Position numbers and translations under genes: made by a program. A DNA stretch of 64,000 nt from NCBI GenBank assembly GCA_036924285.1, contig JAYKYS010000009.1, positions 4,588,001 to 4,652,000 of the forward strand, in the 5' to 3' direction. This DNA is from Asterella californica. Taxonomy: Eukaryota; Streptophyta; Marchantiopsida; Marchantiales; Aytoniaceae. Each line of letters begins with the position of its first letter. Positions within the stretch are counted from its first letter, which is position 1. Under the pieces are notes generated by a model. It saw only the letters and a list, made by a program, of their open reading frames with translations. It was not told where the DNA came from and did not search any database. Shown here one piece after another: positions 10,251 to 23,500 of the stretch.

Positions 10251-10559
10251 GTCGATTAATAATCCAAGGAAGCATCGAGCGGGTAGAGGAAAGAAAAAAT
10301 ACTCCAAAAATACTCAAAAACCATAAAGCCATTTATTAAAAATACTCCAAAAACAAAAGGTATATATTAAAAACCGGAATGGATAACTTTGCAGTTTCAA
10401 AAAACTAAGATAATCACGTATGACCAATGACTTCTCTTCGTTCCATATTTGCCTGCATGTTCCAAACATAATCTCATGGTTAGAAACATTTTATGACGAA
10501 TTATCAGAGGAGGATTACTCTTTCACTAAAGACTAAGAATAACTTACTTGTCAAGTTGT

Positions 10560-13012
10560 TGAACGGACACCGAACAGTCTTTCTCTTAGTGCGATCTTCC
10601 ACACGGTAGTCCGAGGTGGTAACACGCGAGTTGTGGATGTTCTATGTCGTACCGATATGTGTTGTGGTCGACGCTCATAAATCTTGATGGGCTCTCGAAC
10701 TATGTTCTCATTCCAATCCATGGCGCATGCAGCAAGTCACGCCTCATGAGTTTTTTGGAAGTGAATCCTCTTAGTGGCAAACTTGCATATTACTGAGTTG
10801 AAAGTCTCAGACATGTAGTTCTCTCACGCTCGTGTGTAGAACCGCATCTTAGCAGGCATTATGATCCGTTGAAGAAAAGTCACCATGACAATATGCGTCG
10901 GAGAATCTACAGTTGAACAATTAGTATTTAGCGCAATACATCATACATCTATTTATCAAAACGAGTTATCATTTCCAAGAGAAGTAAACTTACTCTTCTC
11001 GTAATACTTGTCAAGTGTTGGCCGGTTCAAGTCGTAATCATCGCAGCAAGGCCTTTATGTTCTTGTCTCCCGTTGTAAGATGAGACAGGATAAATGATTC
11101 CCTGCCCAATGGTCTGCTGCATTCATAATGTCCAAACACAAGGTAGAGCAATTGTCCTCCTCTTGAGCATAACGACCATCAGGTCCAATGATTCTCCGTG
11201 CATACAGTTGACAACAAGTGTAAATCCAGCCCTTCAGCTTGTCAGCAATACCGTAATAGCTCCGGGTACATCAAACGCCGAGATCGCATCGAGCCTCCCT
11301 CCTCTAGATGCCTAAGTTGTGTCACTCGCTGAACTAACACAGGCTTGTTATCAACTATCGGAGCTCCTTGAAGACGAAGCCAAGTCACCAAATGTCGCTT
11401 GGTCAAGAGCTCCAAGTCAGCAATCACTTCGGCGTCCTCCACACTGCTAGGGGGTCACTTTTTGGTCTGTAGGTCCACCAAAAACTTCTTAACCACGTTC
11501 TTACACTTGTCCCATAAATCCTTTTGAGATATAATCCCGTGACGAAGCAATATGACATCCACATAGGATTTATTGTCGTGTATCATCTCATTGGACACGA
11601 TACCACGAGCGATCAACCGCTGAATACCGACCTCAAACGCACGATCCTCTATAAGCTACGAGTTGTTGCCGGTCTCAACGCGTGTCATGTTCATCATCTC
11701 AATGACACGTCCGTCATGAGCAGCAACGAATGCACACGTGCCGTTATACCTATTTCTCGTTTAATCATACCGTAGATCAGCATACACGACAAAATTATCT
11801 AGCATATGACAAAGATAATCACTAAATGTAATAGTTCACCGCGTCCAAAAATACATAAAATATCTCTCTAAACATATAAACAATAAATAATACAGCTAAG
11901 GTTAGCATGAAATGAAACAATTCATCAAGTGGAAAAGAGGATTTAACTCTCAAAGTGAACAAGAAACAAAAGAACTAGATGTGTTCTTACCTCCAGAAGG
12001 TAACTCATTCAAGTCTTGAAAGTGTCTCCTCATCACTTCACTTTGCACTTCATCTTTCAGTCTTGCCCACTGGTCCAGCGTCGCCTCCACCCATCCAATC
12101 TCACGATGTTTCTCACTCTGAAAATAAAAGAAATGGATCCTCGACACTGGAGCCAACCCTCCCTCTATGTACACCGATTATCTAATTGGGAAACCCTAAA
12201 CCGGCACATAGTGCTGCACTATAAAGCCTATGAGTGATGTCAGAGACATGATTGTATATCTCCATCTCTGTTGATCTCCAACCGTAGGTGTGACGATCTG
12301 GACAAATAAGCTTTAGAGACCAGCTCTAATGGATGGACGAGATAATGGGAGGTAGAAAGAAGTGGTCGCACGCATGGTGCAGACATTTCACTCTAAAAAG
12401 ATGGAAGAGCTCTCTCAGCCTAGACTGTGCGACAAAACCGTATGCGAGGAGCGGATCAACTTCTGCTCTTACTACACTCTCATCATCTATCCCCACAGTC
12501 TCAGTGACCGGCACTGAAGACACTTGCGAGTCAACTACTTGATCAGCTAGTGTCAGCAGGCTCCCTCCATCTTAAACAACAATAATGAGAATAATAAACA
12601 CAAGCCTTTGAAAATAATTCAGACAAACATGCACGCAAAGTGGAAAACAATGTACATGCGTCAAGGTCGAATGGACGCCAAGAGCGTGTAAGACTAACGG
12701 ATCAGCGTCGAACTCTCCATCGTCCGCCTCTGCAGCATCTACCTCCAGAACACCCTCCTCTGGGATTACATCTAGATCTGCGAGTAAGACTTCAGCCTCC
12801 CTAACCATCTGATCTATTTTGACATCAGCGGTGGAGAAAAGAAACCTTAACACTGTTGTAACGTGCCCGACTGTAGGTCCTAACAGTCTCATCAACTGAA
12901 CATAACATAGAAGTAAACTCTCTGAGACCCTCACCATATCCGTAGGGACCTCCGGACATCCTCTAGGTGCATGACGGTCTCTGAGACGTCTAGGATGAAC
13001 CCGTGGTGGCAT
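10560..13012 (-). pseudogene. Decayed DDE transposase, Kolobok-like
   Basis: Minus-strand segments read as a broken transposase. A possible first exon begins at ATG 13012 (MPPRVHPRRLRD). Around 11800-11470 the frame gives VYADLRYD, then HDNKSYVDVIL, then KDLWDKCKNVVKKF. Around 10880-10560 it gives ENYMSETFNSVICKFA, then KRIHF and MDWNENIVRE. This order of D, D and E motifs with RYD, DxWxxxK and KRIHF/DWNEN matches, from memory, transposases of the Kolobok type. A SAP-like segment (LTKRHLVTWLRLQGAP) lies around 11400. Several in-frame stops (two of them TGA, in place of probable TGG and CGA) and frame changes show it is dead. No terminal repeats or TTAA duplication were found. Other DDE superfamilies remain possible. 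Confidence 0.5.
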
Positions 13013-13396
13013 GATAACAAGAAATGTAAAGCTCGGTAGTAATCAGTCATATCCGTCCGGAGGTCCAACTAAGTATTTGTAAGTGAACAATACAAATACA
13101 AAAATGACCAAAATTCTACTTAGCTTAGAAAAAAATATCGTCCCTATAACCCTAATAAACACAAGGTAAAAAGTCCCAACAAAAAAACTTTTAGCTAAGT
13201 CGCAAAAAATGGGAGAGAAAGGAGGCTAAAAGACCCAAAGGAAGATACAAAGAAGAAAGTGACTCCAGAAAAATAAAAGAGAAAGGGAAGGAGGCGAGAC
13301 CTAGAGAGGAGGGCAGATCCAAAGCCCTCCTCCTCCAAGGAGGTCAAGCTCTTGTCAGCGTCGAATTGTGACTGACATGAGTTGACGGATTGGCCG

Positions 13397-13434
13397 GCAG
13401 CCACTCTTGACGTCCGCACGTCAAGAGTGGCTGC
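13397..13434. repeat. Perfect hairpin, 17-bp arms and 4-nt loop
   Basis: Arm 13397-13413 is the exact reverse complement of 13418-13434; the loop is CCGC. The inner ends place two TGACGT half-sites head to head. The pairing extends outward as CCGG...CCGG if a 3-nt CTG bulge is allowed in the right arm. Confidence 0.85.
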
Positions 13435-13632
13435 TGCCGGAAATGGCATCCGACGACAGCCTGGTTTCACGAGGCGGAGGTCAAGCCGCCCGTCGGCTTA
13501 CCTTGAGTTCAGGAGGGGGTCTCGTAAGTCGCTCTGATGTATTTCCTCCTCTTCTACTTTTCGATTTGCCTCTTCTAACGTGCAGGAGCTTTGTAGGAGA
13601 ACTTTTCAAAATTCAAAAAGTGAGAATATTCT

Positions 13633-13700
13633 CTTTGATTGATTGAGATCGATTTCAGCTTTGATCCTTTGATTGGCTGAGATCAATTTCAGCTTTGATC
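13633..13700 (+). repeat. 34-bp tandem duplication
   Basis: Units 13633-13666 and 13667-13700 share CTTTGATTG at the start and TTTCAGCTTTGATC at the end, differing at about three bases in the middle. Confidence 0.8.
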
Positions 13701-15518
13701 AATTGTTGCTGAGCCGTTAGATATCAGTTGGAGCTCATCGAGGGCTCAAATTGTAGGTCTTGAACTACTCTTTCATTCAAGGGGTAGATCAGTCGTTTTA
13801 GATCAATAATGACTACAAACCAGCCTTGCGCAGTTTTGGTGGGCTATCATGCCTTCACTAAACTTGTTTAGTTCGCGACTAAAATGATTAGCGGTGGGAT
13901 ATCCCATTGCTTAAGTACCCCCTCCCTTGTGGTTTAAGTAAAATGGAATAGCAGCAGAGCAGATACTCTCTAACTAAGTACCGTTCGTTATGTGATTGCA
14001 ATCGACTCCAGATAACAAAACATTTTGATTTGTGAAAGAAAAACTCAAGATGTGACCAAAATCAATATTAGTCAATCAAAATCAATCAGTTATTGTCAGC
14101 TGCTAATATGCATGGTCCTCTTATTTGATCTTCGGTCATGTGAAGATGTTACTCTTGAAGATGTCAGAAGAAGAAAGCACAATTAAAGTCATCAGGTTCC
14201 ACTATATAGTTTTCTTTTTCGTAGAATGAATACTAACTTTTTTCTTTTTGTTCAGTTAATTTATGATCAAACTTTTCAAGAAAAAAGGTTAAACCATAAA
14301 CTGGATGTCTCTACATAATTTCCTCTCCCATTTGGAGATGGAGAAACGAATCATATGCAATCAAGTCTTGAGGTAGTCTTGGATATAATTAGCCTTAGGT
14401 TTTATTATACTACCATCCACTAATTGTGATCAACTGATATATTCATAATTGATAGTATACACATAGTTTCATTTGTTTCCATGCAATTCTTTTAACGGGA
14501 CATTTTACTATCTTCACAAGTTCACAAGATAGATTAACCTCTTTGGTACAATGTTCAAATGCAAATTTATTGTAATGCATATTTGACTTGGGTAGTTCGA
14601 AGTACATAGTAATTAATACTTCCGCTGGTATTACCTCGAATGTAGATCCAAGTTCGTGATTGTATTTAATATTATTTTAAGTAGTGAATTTGAATAACAG
14701 GAAGGTAAAATCTGAAATCAAGATCAAGACGAAGCTCCGATGCATTCACCTTCTCGGTTCGAGCGAGAATCTTCTTCCACTTAAACCCATACTCTCAGTA
14801 CAAGCCTTAGGGTTCTCCAACTCATGGAGTCACTGACTCGTTTGAACATGAACTAGGTCATGAATCAAGATGAGTTATAAACAAAAGATGCAGTCTTCAT
14901 TCTTTTCGCTCAAATCTTCTAATGATAAATGCATTTCCAGATTCAAATAATCCGCACTATGAAAAAGAAGATACATGTAAGTTTCTACCGTCTGAAGATA
15001 ATCAGACAAGAAGTTAAAACCAAAATAATGGAACAAGAAATCACTATAGCAAGGGAACTAGCGTAACATCAGTTCAAACCATGCTTGTAAAATTGTGTGA
15101 AATATTCTCTCGCACTGATATACAAAATGCAAGAGATGAAAAAGTAAAGAAAGATATCACGCACTGAAACACACGCACAACATTTGTTTTACATTTATTT
15201 TAAGCACTGTCTCATCCCTCTTTTATACTTTTCCCCCTTCTTTCCCTTGTAAGGCTTGATGGGGTCTTCCCATCCGTTTGCTACTCATTGGGTCTCGTTT
15301 TTTCTTCTTTTATACCCAGGATTTAAGGTGTGCATATTCATCTCCTCCTTCTACAGATGGAAGAGGTAAATATGCTAATTTTTATTTTTATTTTTTAGTT
15401 GAGAAAGATTAGATAATTAATTAATATCTAGATCAATATATTATCTGAAGATTAATGAATATGTAGACTTTGGAACCCTTGCACTTGCAAGAAGATTCAA
15501 AGAAGGAAGATATTCATC

Positions 15519-15542
15519 CATGTACACTTCGAAGTGTACATG
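15519..15542. repeat. 24-bp perfect palindrome
   Basis: The half-site CATGTACACTTC is followed directly by its reverse complement with no spacer. A related CATGTACACT core recurs in the hairpin cluster at about 58600. Confidence 0.85.
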
Positions 15543-16195
15543 AGTGTACATTAATTAATGTCTTTTGAAAACGACGTGGTTTCAAAAATAATGCCCCGAA
15601 TTTATTCTCCTAGCATCAACTCTGACTTCACTTATGGGTTACATTTTGATAAGTTGGCTACTCAAAGACTAGTTAACATATATTATTTAAAATTTTTTTA
15701 AAATTTTTAAAATTATTTATTATAATATATTTTTATAATATTTACACGCTTTTTGATAACAAAAAACGAAATTAACTATACAAGGCAGTGGGGGAAGGAT
15801 ATTATTGCTATTGCTTATTTATTATTTCCTTTTACGCTATTTTCATAACAATCAATCAAACCGTTTGCTTCCCTTTTAGCTTTATTACTATACCTTTAAT
15901 TTTAAATATCTTATACTCCCAAGATGATATCTTTCCGCCCCAGGCTCATCTCTCTGAAGTTGTAACTTTATACTCTAAAGACGGATGACGGTTCTTCCGG
16001 ATTCACAACCACTTGTATGTTCACATCCACGGTTATTGACGTTTTTGGTTCACACTTACCCAACCTCTCTTTTGCATAGCCGTTGAACTTTTCATTTCTA
16101 TGATAAAATAATACACACCTACCATAAATTAAACGTATTAATAAAACCAAAAGAGACTATAAATTAATCTTAAATTTTACTGCAGCTTTTGTCGC

Positions 16196-16543
16196 TTGTC
16201 CTGTTCTACTTTTCTAGCAGAAGTCCACTTTGGATACATATTATACCCAAGGAGTTTTCAATATGCAAAACCAACATATACTAGAGTTGAAGTAGTGAAT
16301 AAATACCCTGGTATATTCGCCACTTGGCATAGTGTCAGATCCGGGCCCACCTTTGCTAATTCTACGGTCTGCTGGTCTTATGTAGACTCTTGTGATTCTG
16401 GGATTCTCAACGGAACGTGTAGCTTGACACTCGAACTTCGTGACGGGACCGAGAAGCCTACTTCTACTGGAAGTTCGTTTCAGCTTCTGTTTCCTTCTTA
16501 TGATCTCTCAGCAACTCGAACAGCTGTTGCACTTCCCAAACAG
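16196..16543 (+). CDS. Possible orphan exon, product not recognised
   Basis: An open frame of about 116 codons ends in CCCAAACAG followed by GTAACT, a good splice donor. The peptide has ordinary protein composition, with regularly placed Cys and several N-x-S/T sites (NSTVCWSYVDSCDSG, NGTCSLTLEL), as in an extracellular domain. There is no ATG at its start and no partner exon was recognised, so it may be chance or a gene fragment. The stretch from 16598 to 17577 shows nothing further beyond the kinase 3' region. Confidence 0.25.
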
Positions 16544-17577
16544 GTAACTTGTGAACTGCCTGCCGAGTTCTTTGAAAATCAAAAGCTGCTTTCATAGTTC
16601 TCGTGTATGGTCCAACTTAAAACCGGGCTGGATCTGGGTGGATCTTGTATTTGTACTCCAACTAAGTCTTGCTGAATTCTTAACAAATAAGTCATGCTTT
16701 GACCATACCTCGCAACTCATCATTACCGGGCCTGGCCAACTAACAATACATGCATTCTACGCGTGGATTTGAGCTTCTTCACTGTTCGGACTACGATCTT
16801 GAGTTTCGCTCGACGAGTACAGAGCATCTGACAAGGTTACTGTCTACAACCTTGAACTTGGATCCTGAGATCTAATAAAATACCAACACCGGGAGCCCAG
16901 AGAAAGCAGGACTGAAAGCATACTCCGCAACAACAGCAGACACCAAATCCTTCAGGAAAGAATTTACGCCTTCGCGTCGTGGATAAACAAGGGTAAGAGG
17001 AGCGCCAAGGATAACTGAGAGGGGCCAGTTCAGGCCTCTCCAAAACTCCACAACTCCATCTCGTTAACCGCTGTACATAAAAATATCGAGACTCGAAACA
17101 ATACTGGACTGGAGCCGGGCTGAACACTCTTTAACGACAATCATAACCTAAAAATATAGGCGATACGAGTCTGCCAGGTGAGAACCTTTTCACTCTTTGG
17201 TTGACTGTGCACCTCAACTGTATGTTTCTGACAGTCTTTAAGCAAACAAACTTAAGCTACCAGTGAGACGCCAACGAAGGGACTTAAAAAGGATACGATT
17301 CTGCAAAGTAAGACCGAGTAATGGTGAGGTGCAGCGAAAGCATGATCACCAAAAGAAAGACTCAAAACTCCTTTACAACCCGAACAAAATTGACCAACCA
17401 CATCTTTCCGAAGTGAGATGGCCTCAAAGATATTTCCGACTCGTTTTGATGATCCGGATATCTTCCGACGTTGAAACTTCGATGTGATAACTTTCCGGGA
17501 CGAAATGCTCCTACAATTTTTTTTTATGGGCACTTCGTTGGAATTCAATTTATCTATGAAAAATGGTTTAACCAAGA

Positions 17578-20500
17578 CTAGAACCCTGCCCAGCCTGAAG
17601 GCTGACTTCGCGTAGCTGGCCGAGTGGATCGACTATCACCTACAGACACGGAGTTATTTGTAGTACCTCCAGTGAACGTACTGACATTTCCAAACATACC
17701 TGTTGGTTGGGACTGAGACTGCAAAGCACCGTTATGAGAAAGACTGTCCTGAACCTGACTAAAGCCCCATCCTTCCCCACCCATGCTAGCCGCCCTTGAG
17801 TGCTGCTGCGCTGGACGTCTTCGACCTTCAGAGTTAGGACTTGGTCCCCCTGGCCTGCTGGGAGAATCGCTGAATGCTTGCCAGCTACTTGACTCGGGCG
17901 ACAAAGGCACTACGTGGTTCATACGCTGACTTTTGCTTCCGCCGGCGCCTGGAGAAAGTCCGTCTTGAAGATCCCAGATCGATCCACTCTGCCTCTCCCT
18001 AGAATGAGTCTGGACTCAAGGAAAACAAGCAGACAAATACACGATGTCAGGTACGTGTATTAAGATCATCGAGCTGCTGGAGAGGAAACAATGCCTCCAC
18101 AGAAATGCTCAACAACACACGTGGGGAATACCGTAAGGTTAAGTCCACCATTAGAGAGCTAAGGAGTCCCACAAGATTGCCCATGAAACTAAACAACGAA
18201 CCAAACAAACAGCACCCGACCGCCGTAAGCCAAAACACAACCACCACTAAAGGACATGCCACTAGTCTGCTTACGTCTGAAAGCAAGTCTTCGAACTGAA
18301 AGCTCAGATGACTTGGTTTCTACCTAACTCATGGTGAGGTCCGTTGACGGAAATGGCAACATAAACCATAGATAGGAGAAACCAAACTGCTTCAGGAAGA
18401 AAAGGAGGTCCCGTCTGGGCAAAAGAGACTCGTCTGGCCTACAGGATTATCATAATTTGTGAAGCTGATCTTGCCACTTTTCCTTCTGGCAGTGTGCTGT
18501 TCTAGGTCTTCCTGGGAATAACCCTCGTTCCAACCTTAGTAAGTGGCCAGTGTGCTGCTCAGCCGACGCTGCTAAGCTATGAGCAACCACAGTGCACTCC
18601 GACTCAAGTGTTAGTAGCTCGTGGCTCCATACGGTATACATCCTGCGAGCTGAAACTGGAGACCCTGAATAAAAGGCTTGTTCCCAGCTACTACGGAGAT
18701 CTTGGAGTTGCCGTGAAACCAGGAACCAAACGAGTGAGAAATATAGCTTATATTTCAATCCACGAGGGACTAGTAGCAGCAATGCAACTAGGAGCAGTAA
18801 TGCAACAATTATCCACACGCACTTGACTTAACCCAAAAATTATGGAACCCAGAGAAGTGATGCTTACAGATATAAACTGATCACATCCATACAGGCTCCA
18901 GACCTGTTAGTCAAGACCAAACTTGTACTGAACGGATAAACAGAGGGAGGCAACTCAGCATTCAAAACAGCAGTATAACCTGCTGAGGTTGCAAAGAGAT
19001 ACCAAGCGAGGAAATTCAAGGCGGACATAAAGTTCCGGATTAGAGATGGTGCTGAGGTGGATGACGTTAGTCCTTAACCTGAGATTGTCACACGAGAAAA
19101 CTTACCTTCCAAACAGGAGCCTACAGCAAGGTCTGTTATAACCTACGTCCTGCGGACTTCAAACACGTTATACAACGGGTTATACTCAGAAACGCCTACA
19201 TCCTTAGTAGTTCTAATACAAGCTGCTGAATGACAGAACTTGCTTCGTTCTGTGGACTCCTGTTCACCAAATGACCTAGTGGCCTACTCACTTCTGTTGG
19301 GACAGAGATGAGTAGAAATTATCTCTCGGTGGAACGACTATACAATATCACGTCTGGACGCGAGCCGGCGGTTAAGCACACCGTATCCCGCTGGCACGAT
19401 GTTTAGATTGCTGCACAGTTGCCCTTGTTGCGTTCTGACGTGTAACTAGAGAGAAACCTTTACTCCGAGTAGAATGCAGAGAGTTACCCCTATAATTAGT
19501 AGACCGGTCAGATCATAGTAACGAAATTATACTGATTCCATCAGGCGGCAACTTCGGAGGTCCTTACTCTCGGAGGGACAGTTAACTTAGTCTAGTCCAA
19601 TGCTGACTACGACGTGACAACTGAATAAGTTGGGAAGCAGACAGTCACATCAACTGGTCCTTTAGTTCACGACGCGATCGTGAACTAAAGGACGTAGAAC
19701 AGACCTTCTGAGTGAACCGCCATTAAATGTTTCCAGTAATCTGATACGTTTTACGTACTGTATGGGAACAAGATCGATGTATGACATTTTCCTTTGAGTG
19801 AGTAAACTTCGACAGCATGACACTACCAAAGTGGCAGACACGCGATTGATGACTTTAACGAGTGATGTGTAATAAACCATGGTATACTATCTGGACCTTG
19901 ACCTCTCGAGTCGCTTTCTCCCACTGTTAAGAAGAATTCACTATCCAATTCTTCTCGAAGGAAGCATTGGATAGTTCTCAACGGACACCGAGGGTCCTGG
20001 ACTTTGACCAATGAGCGTGGTGGAAACTGTGTTTGCTGTGTGGGGGTAGCTCACAGTATGAAGCTAATTGCTAGCTAAAGAGATAAATCCTTCCCTCCAG
20101 GATTAATGTCAGCAAACTGGATGCATTAAGCAGGATGAAGCACGGAGGCTAAGAGCCGCTTTTTGCTGATCACATCCTCAAGGTTCTCCTTTTACAGGAA
20201 GCTTCTTTCATCTCTACAGACTTGATAGCAACCATGGCACCCACTGTCCATCTAAGCTAGTAATTTATAGATTCGATGACCGTGACTCTTTAAAGTTAAC
20301 GACTTGTAACTTATGGATCCCTTCGTAGTCAACTTTATGTAGCATGAACAGTCGTGGTGACTGATAAACGGCATGCACTGCAACAGATGTCGAGAGAGGC
20401 TGACGGCTATTCACTTTGGAACAAGTAAGACAACCAGATGAGAACATCTTAAACCTGGTGAACACAGGAGGAGCCCAACGCAAAGGTCCCTATTGAATTG

Positions 20501-23500
20501 ATCAATTCAACGCAGATACCATACTTGCGGTTTCAGCCTAAGACTCCTGGCACAAAGTTGAACTCCACAACAGCACGTCAGGCTGTTCACTTTCCTCTAA
20601 AGACTTACCCTCACTTCCTATGCTAGGGTGAAACCGATTCGGAGAATTCATCATACAGATGAATCTGAAGTGATATACACCTTCAAAAGTGCCCGTCATC
20701 GGCACATCTAACACGAGGTTTTAAGGATCGCCTACTGAGTTAACTGAATCATAAGACAAGACAATCTGCTATTACAGCGGCTGAAAGGTTTGTCTTTTGT
20801 CGTAGAGCTAACCTACGCTCTGCATCAGTTGAGAGCACAATGGCATGTCGATTGGAGACCTCGCAAACGCCATAAATGTATCTAGGGCCTTCCATACAAT
20901 GATCTATACAGTAGTTAAGACACGACCTTTGAGTACGTCATCATCGATGGCAGATAACTAGAGATGTTGTACCTGCAATTACGCCTGAACAAAGACTGAA
21001 GAAGAGTAGATGCTGGAACACGCTTCCAGTACTGGCATCCTATCGTCAGTATCATACCTGGTCAAAAGCCTGCCAGCCACCCGGGGTCTGATGTTGCTGT
21101 TGAGCTTGGCTGTGAACAGAGTGAGCTGCGGCTGGTGAACCTCGTGTCCTGACAGATGTCGGTACACTGGAGCTGCTTGATGATGCTAGAGCAGTTTTCA
21201 GTTCCTGAATCTCTTGCCGCTGTGAGCGACAAATGGCTGTGAGCTTCTCATACTGCTGTGACACCACTGCTTTCTCAGCCAACGCTTGCTGGAGCTCTTT
21301 ATTTAGCCTCTCGAGATCCGCCTGTAGTTGATGAGTCCGATTTCCTGAGTCCGGAGGGGTACGGCTGCCTCCCTCGGCATAACTTCTGCTGCCTGTATCG
21401 TGGTAACTTCGTGCAGCATCTGGCTGATTTCGGCTGTTTGAGTCCGAAGAATTTCGCATGCCTGTATCCACTATGAGGGTGGCCGCGCTGTCAAACTGGG
21501 CTGCGAATTCGTTGAAAGCTGCATCGGTCGATGGAGCGAATTTATCTGAAAACCCTGTTGCTGGAGACGAGGACAAATGAGAATATCCCTTGATTTCTTC
21601 TTCGTCTGCCTTTTGATTCTCTGAGTCAAACTTCATCTCGTATCCATTATGTTCGGGATCATCTCGACCCCAACCACCTGCACCTTGGACCTTCTTAATC
21701 AAATTCGTTACAGAGCTCTTCTTCAAAAATTGACCTGTAATTGAAGTCCTTTCTGCAGAAGTGGATTCCTCTCGACGTGACCTAGATCCCGGACTATTAG
21801 ATCTGAGCTTTCCAGGATTGTCAGAACCTCCAGGTTTATCCGAACTAGCAGTACTATCTTCTTTAACCGCGTCGTGTGCATATGCCGTTGACCAAAACGC
21901 ACCAGCAACCGCCCCCGACCCATTTTGTGAAGATCTGCGATCAGGCTCTTTCTGACCAGGAGGTAAAGGAGGAGATCTTGCTGGCAGGGGTGCTTTGCCT
22001 TGTGGGTAAGAACCTGGGAAAAGTCCAGGAAGAGTGTTACCTTTGCACCTGGACCGCACAAATTGAGTCTGGAATTCGGCTCTCTTTTAAGATAAAAATG
22101 GAAGTGACACAATACCTACGATCCTAGGTGACGTATAAGCGTTACAAATCTAGCCTGAGGTGAGAGCTATACAAGTCCCATTATTCCTCGCTTGAAGAAG
22201 ACAAACTCACTCTGCCTCAAGAGCGACGGGGACGAAAGCAAAGTACTGAAATGCTTACCAGGACGAGATTCAGTGCGCGTCTCAGCTTGCTCACGAGAAG
22301 CTGGTGCAGACGGTGCCTTGTCTGGCTGCGGTTTCCGTACATCATTCGGAAGTGCTTCATTCACCCGGCGCCAAACCTGTAGAAACAAGAATGATGAAAA
22401 CTCCAGAAACAGGTCGTGCGGAAACCCGACCTAACGCTCTCAGAAGTCCTCTTTCTTCGCGCTGACACCAGCATGCAACTTATTCCAAGTACAGCAGCTT
22501 GCTGCTATTGAAACTAACCTAGATCAGGCAGATCAAAGAGCCCATCGAGCAAAGCCCTTGCCTGCATGACATCTGGTCTTGCGCTTGGCTCTGCTGTAAG
22601 CATGCTTCGAATCAAGTCGACGACCGCACTTGAGTATCTGGGAGCGTCTGGGATGCGATAATTCCCATTCAGTATCTGCAGCTTTGACTCACCGTCAAAG
22701 GCGGACTTCAAGTACGCTAGTCTGTACAAAAGGCAACCAAGAGCCTGCACATCGTAGCAAATCCAAGATTGTCGCATCACTTGTGATAATCTGAATCTCC
22801 GCAGAAGGCAGTCGTACTTCCTTTTTTGCGCCAATTACAGAAGTGTTTCATAACATAGTAGAACTCATATTCAATAACTTTACGACTCTACGCCCCTTAC
22901 CCAAATATCAACTTTCTCGTTGATCAGCTCCCTTCGCAAAAGATCCCACATCTGTCCACATGACACAAAGACAAGTGAAAAGAAGGAACTGTTTGATCCA
23001 AATCTCTCACGCTGATAGCCTCGATGCCCACTTTCATCATGCCCGCTACTTCAGATCGCAGGCGTTATTATTCGTTCACCAGTATGCTAAGGGTTCGATC
23101 AAAGTATGTGACTTCCTCGTTGAACTTGTAACTGAGCATCACACACTGCGTCTCCTTCTAAAACATCTGCATGTCCGTTTACGTCCCAATATCCAAGGCT
23201 TCGTGATAAAAGTGGATAATATGATCCGAACATATTCACCTCCGGTGCCCGATATGCGGGTGTAGTATGTTTCCGAATAATATCTTCCTCGAGTCCCATC
23301 TCATCTGCCTTCTCGAACCGTTTATGATTCGTAGATGTACTTCCAAAATCGCAGAGCTTCCAAGTACCATCTCCGCCCATCAGCACATTCTCTACCTTCA
23401 GATCTCTGTTGCAAAGCAATTACAGCCACGAATATGTGCATTAGACTGGACATTCGGTCCAAAACTGGAACAAGCAGATCAACTTAAGATTCTAAGTTGG

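Larger units (their letters stand above)
13013..16195. other. Gene-poor AT-rich stretch
   Basis: No gene is supported. It contains a hairpin at 13397-13434, a two-copy 34-bp tandem at 13633-13700, a palindrome at 15519-15542 and a very AT-rich block at about 15675-15745. The short ORFs have no recognisable products. Confidence 0.4.
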
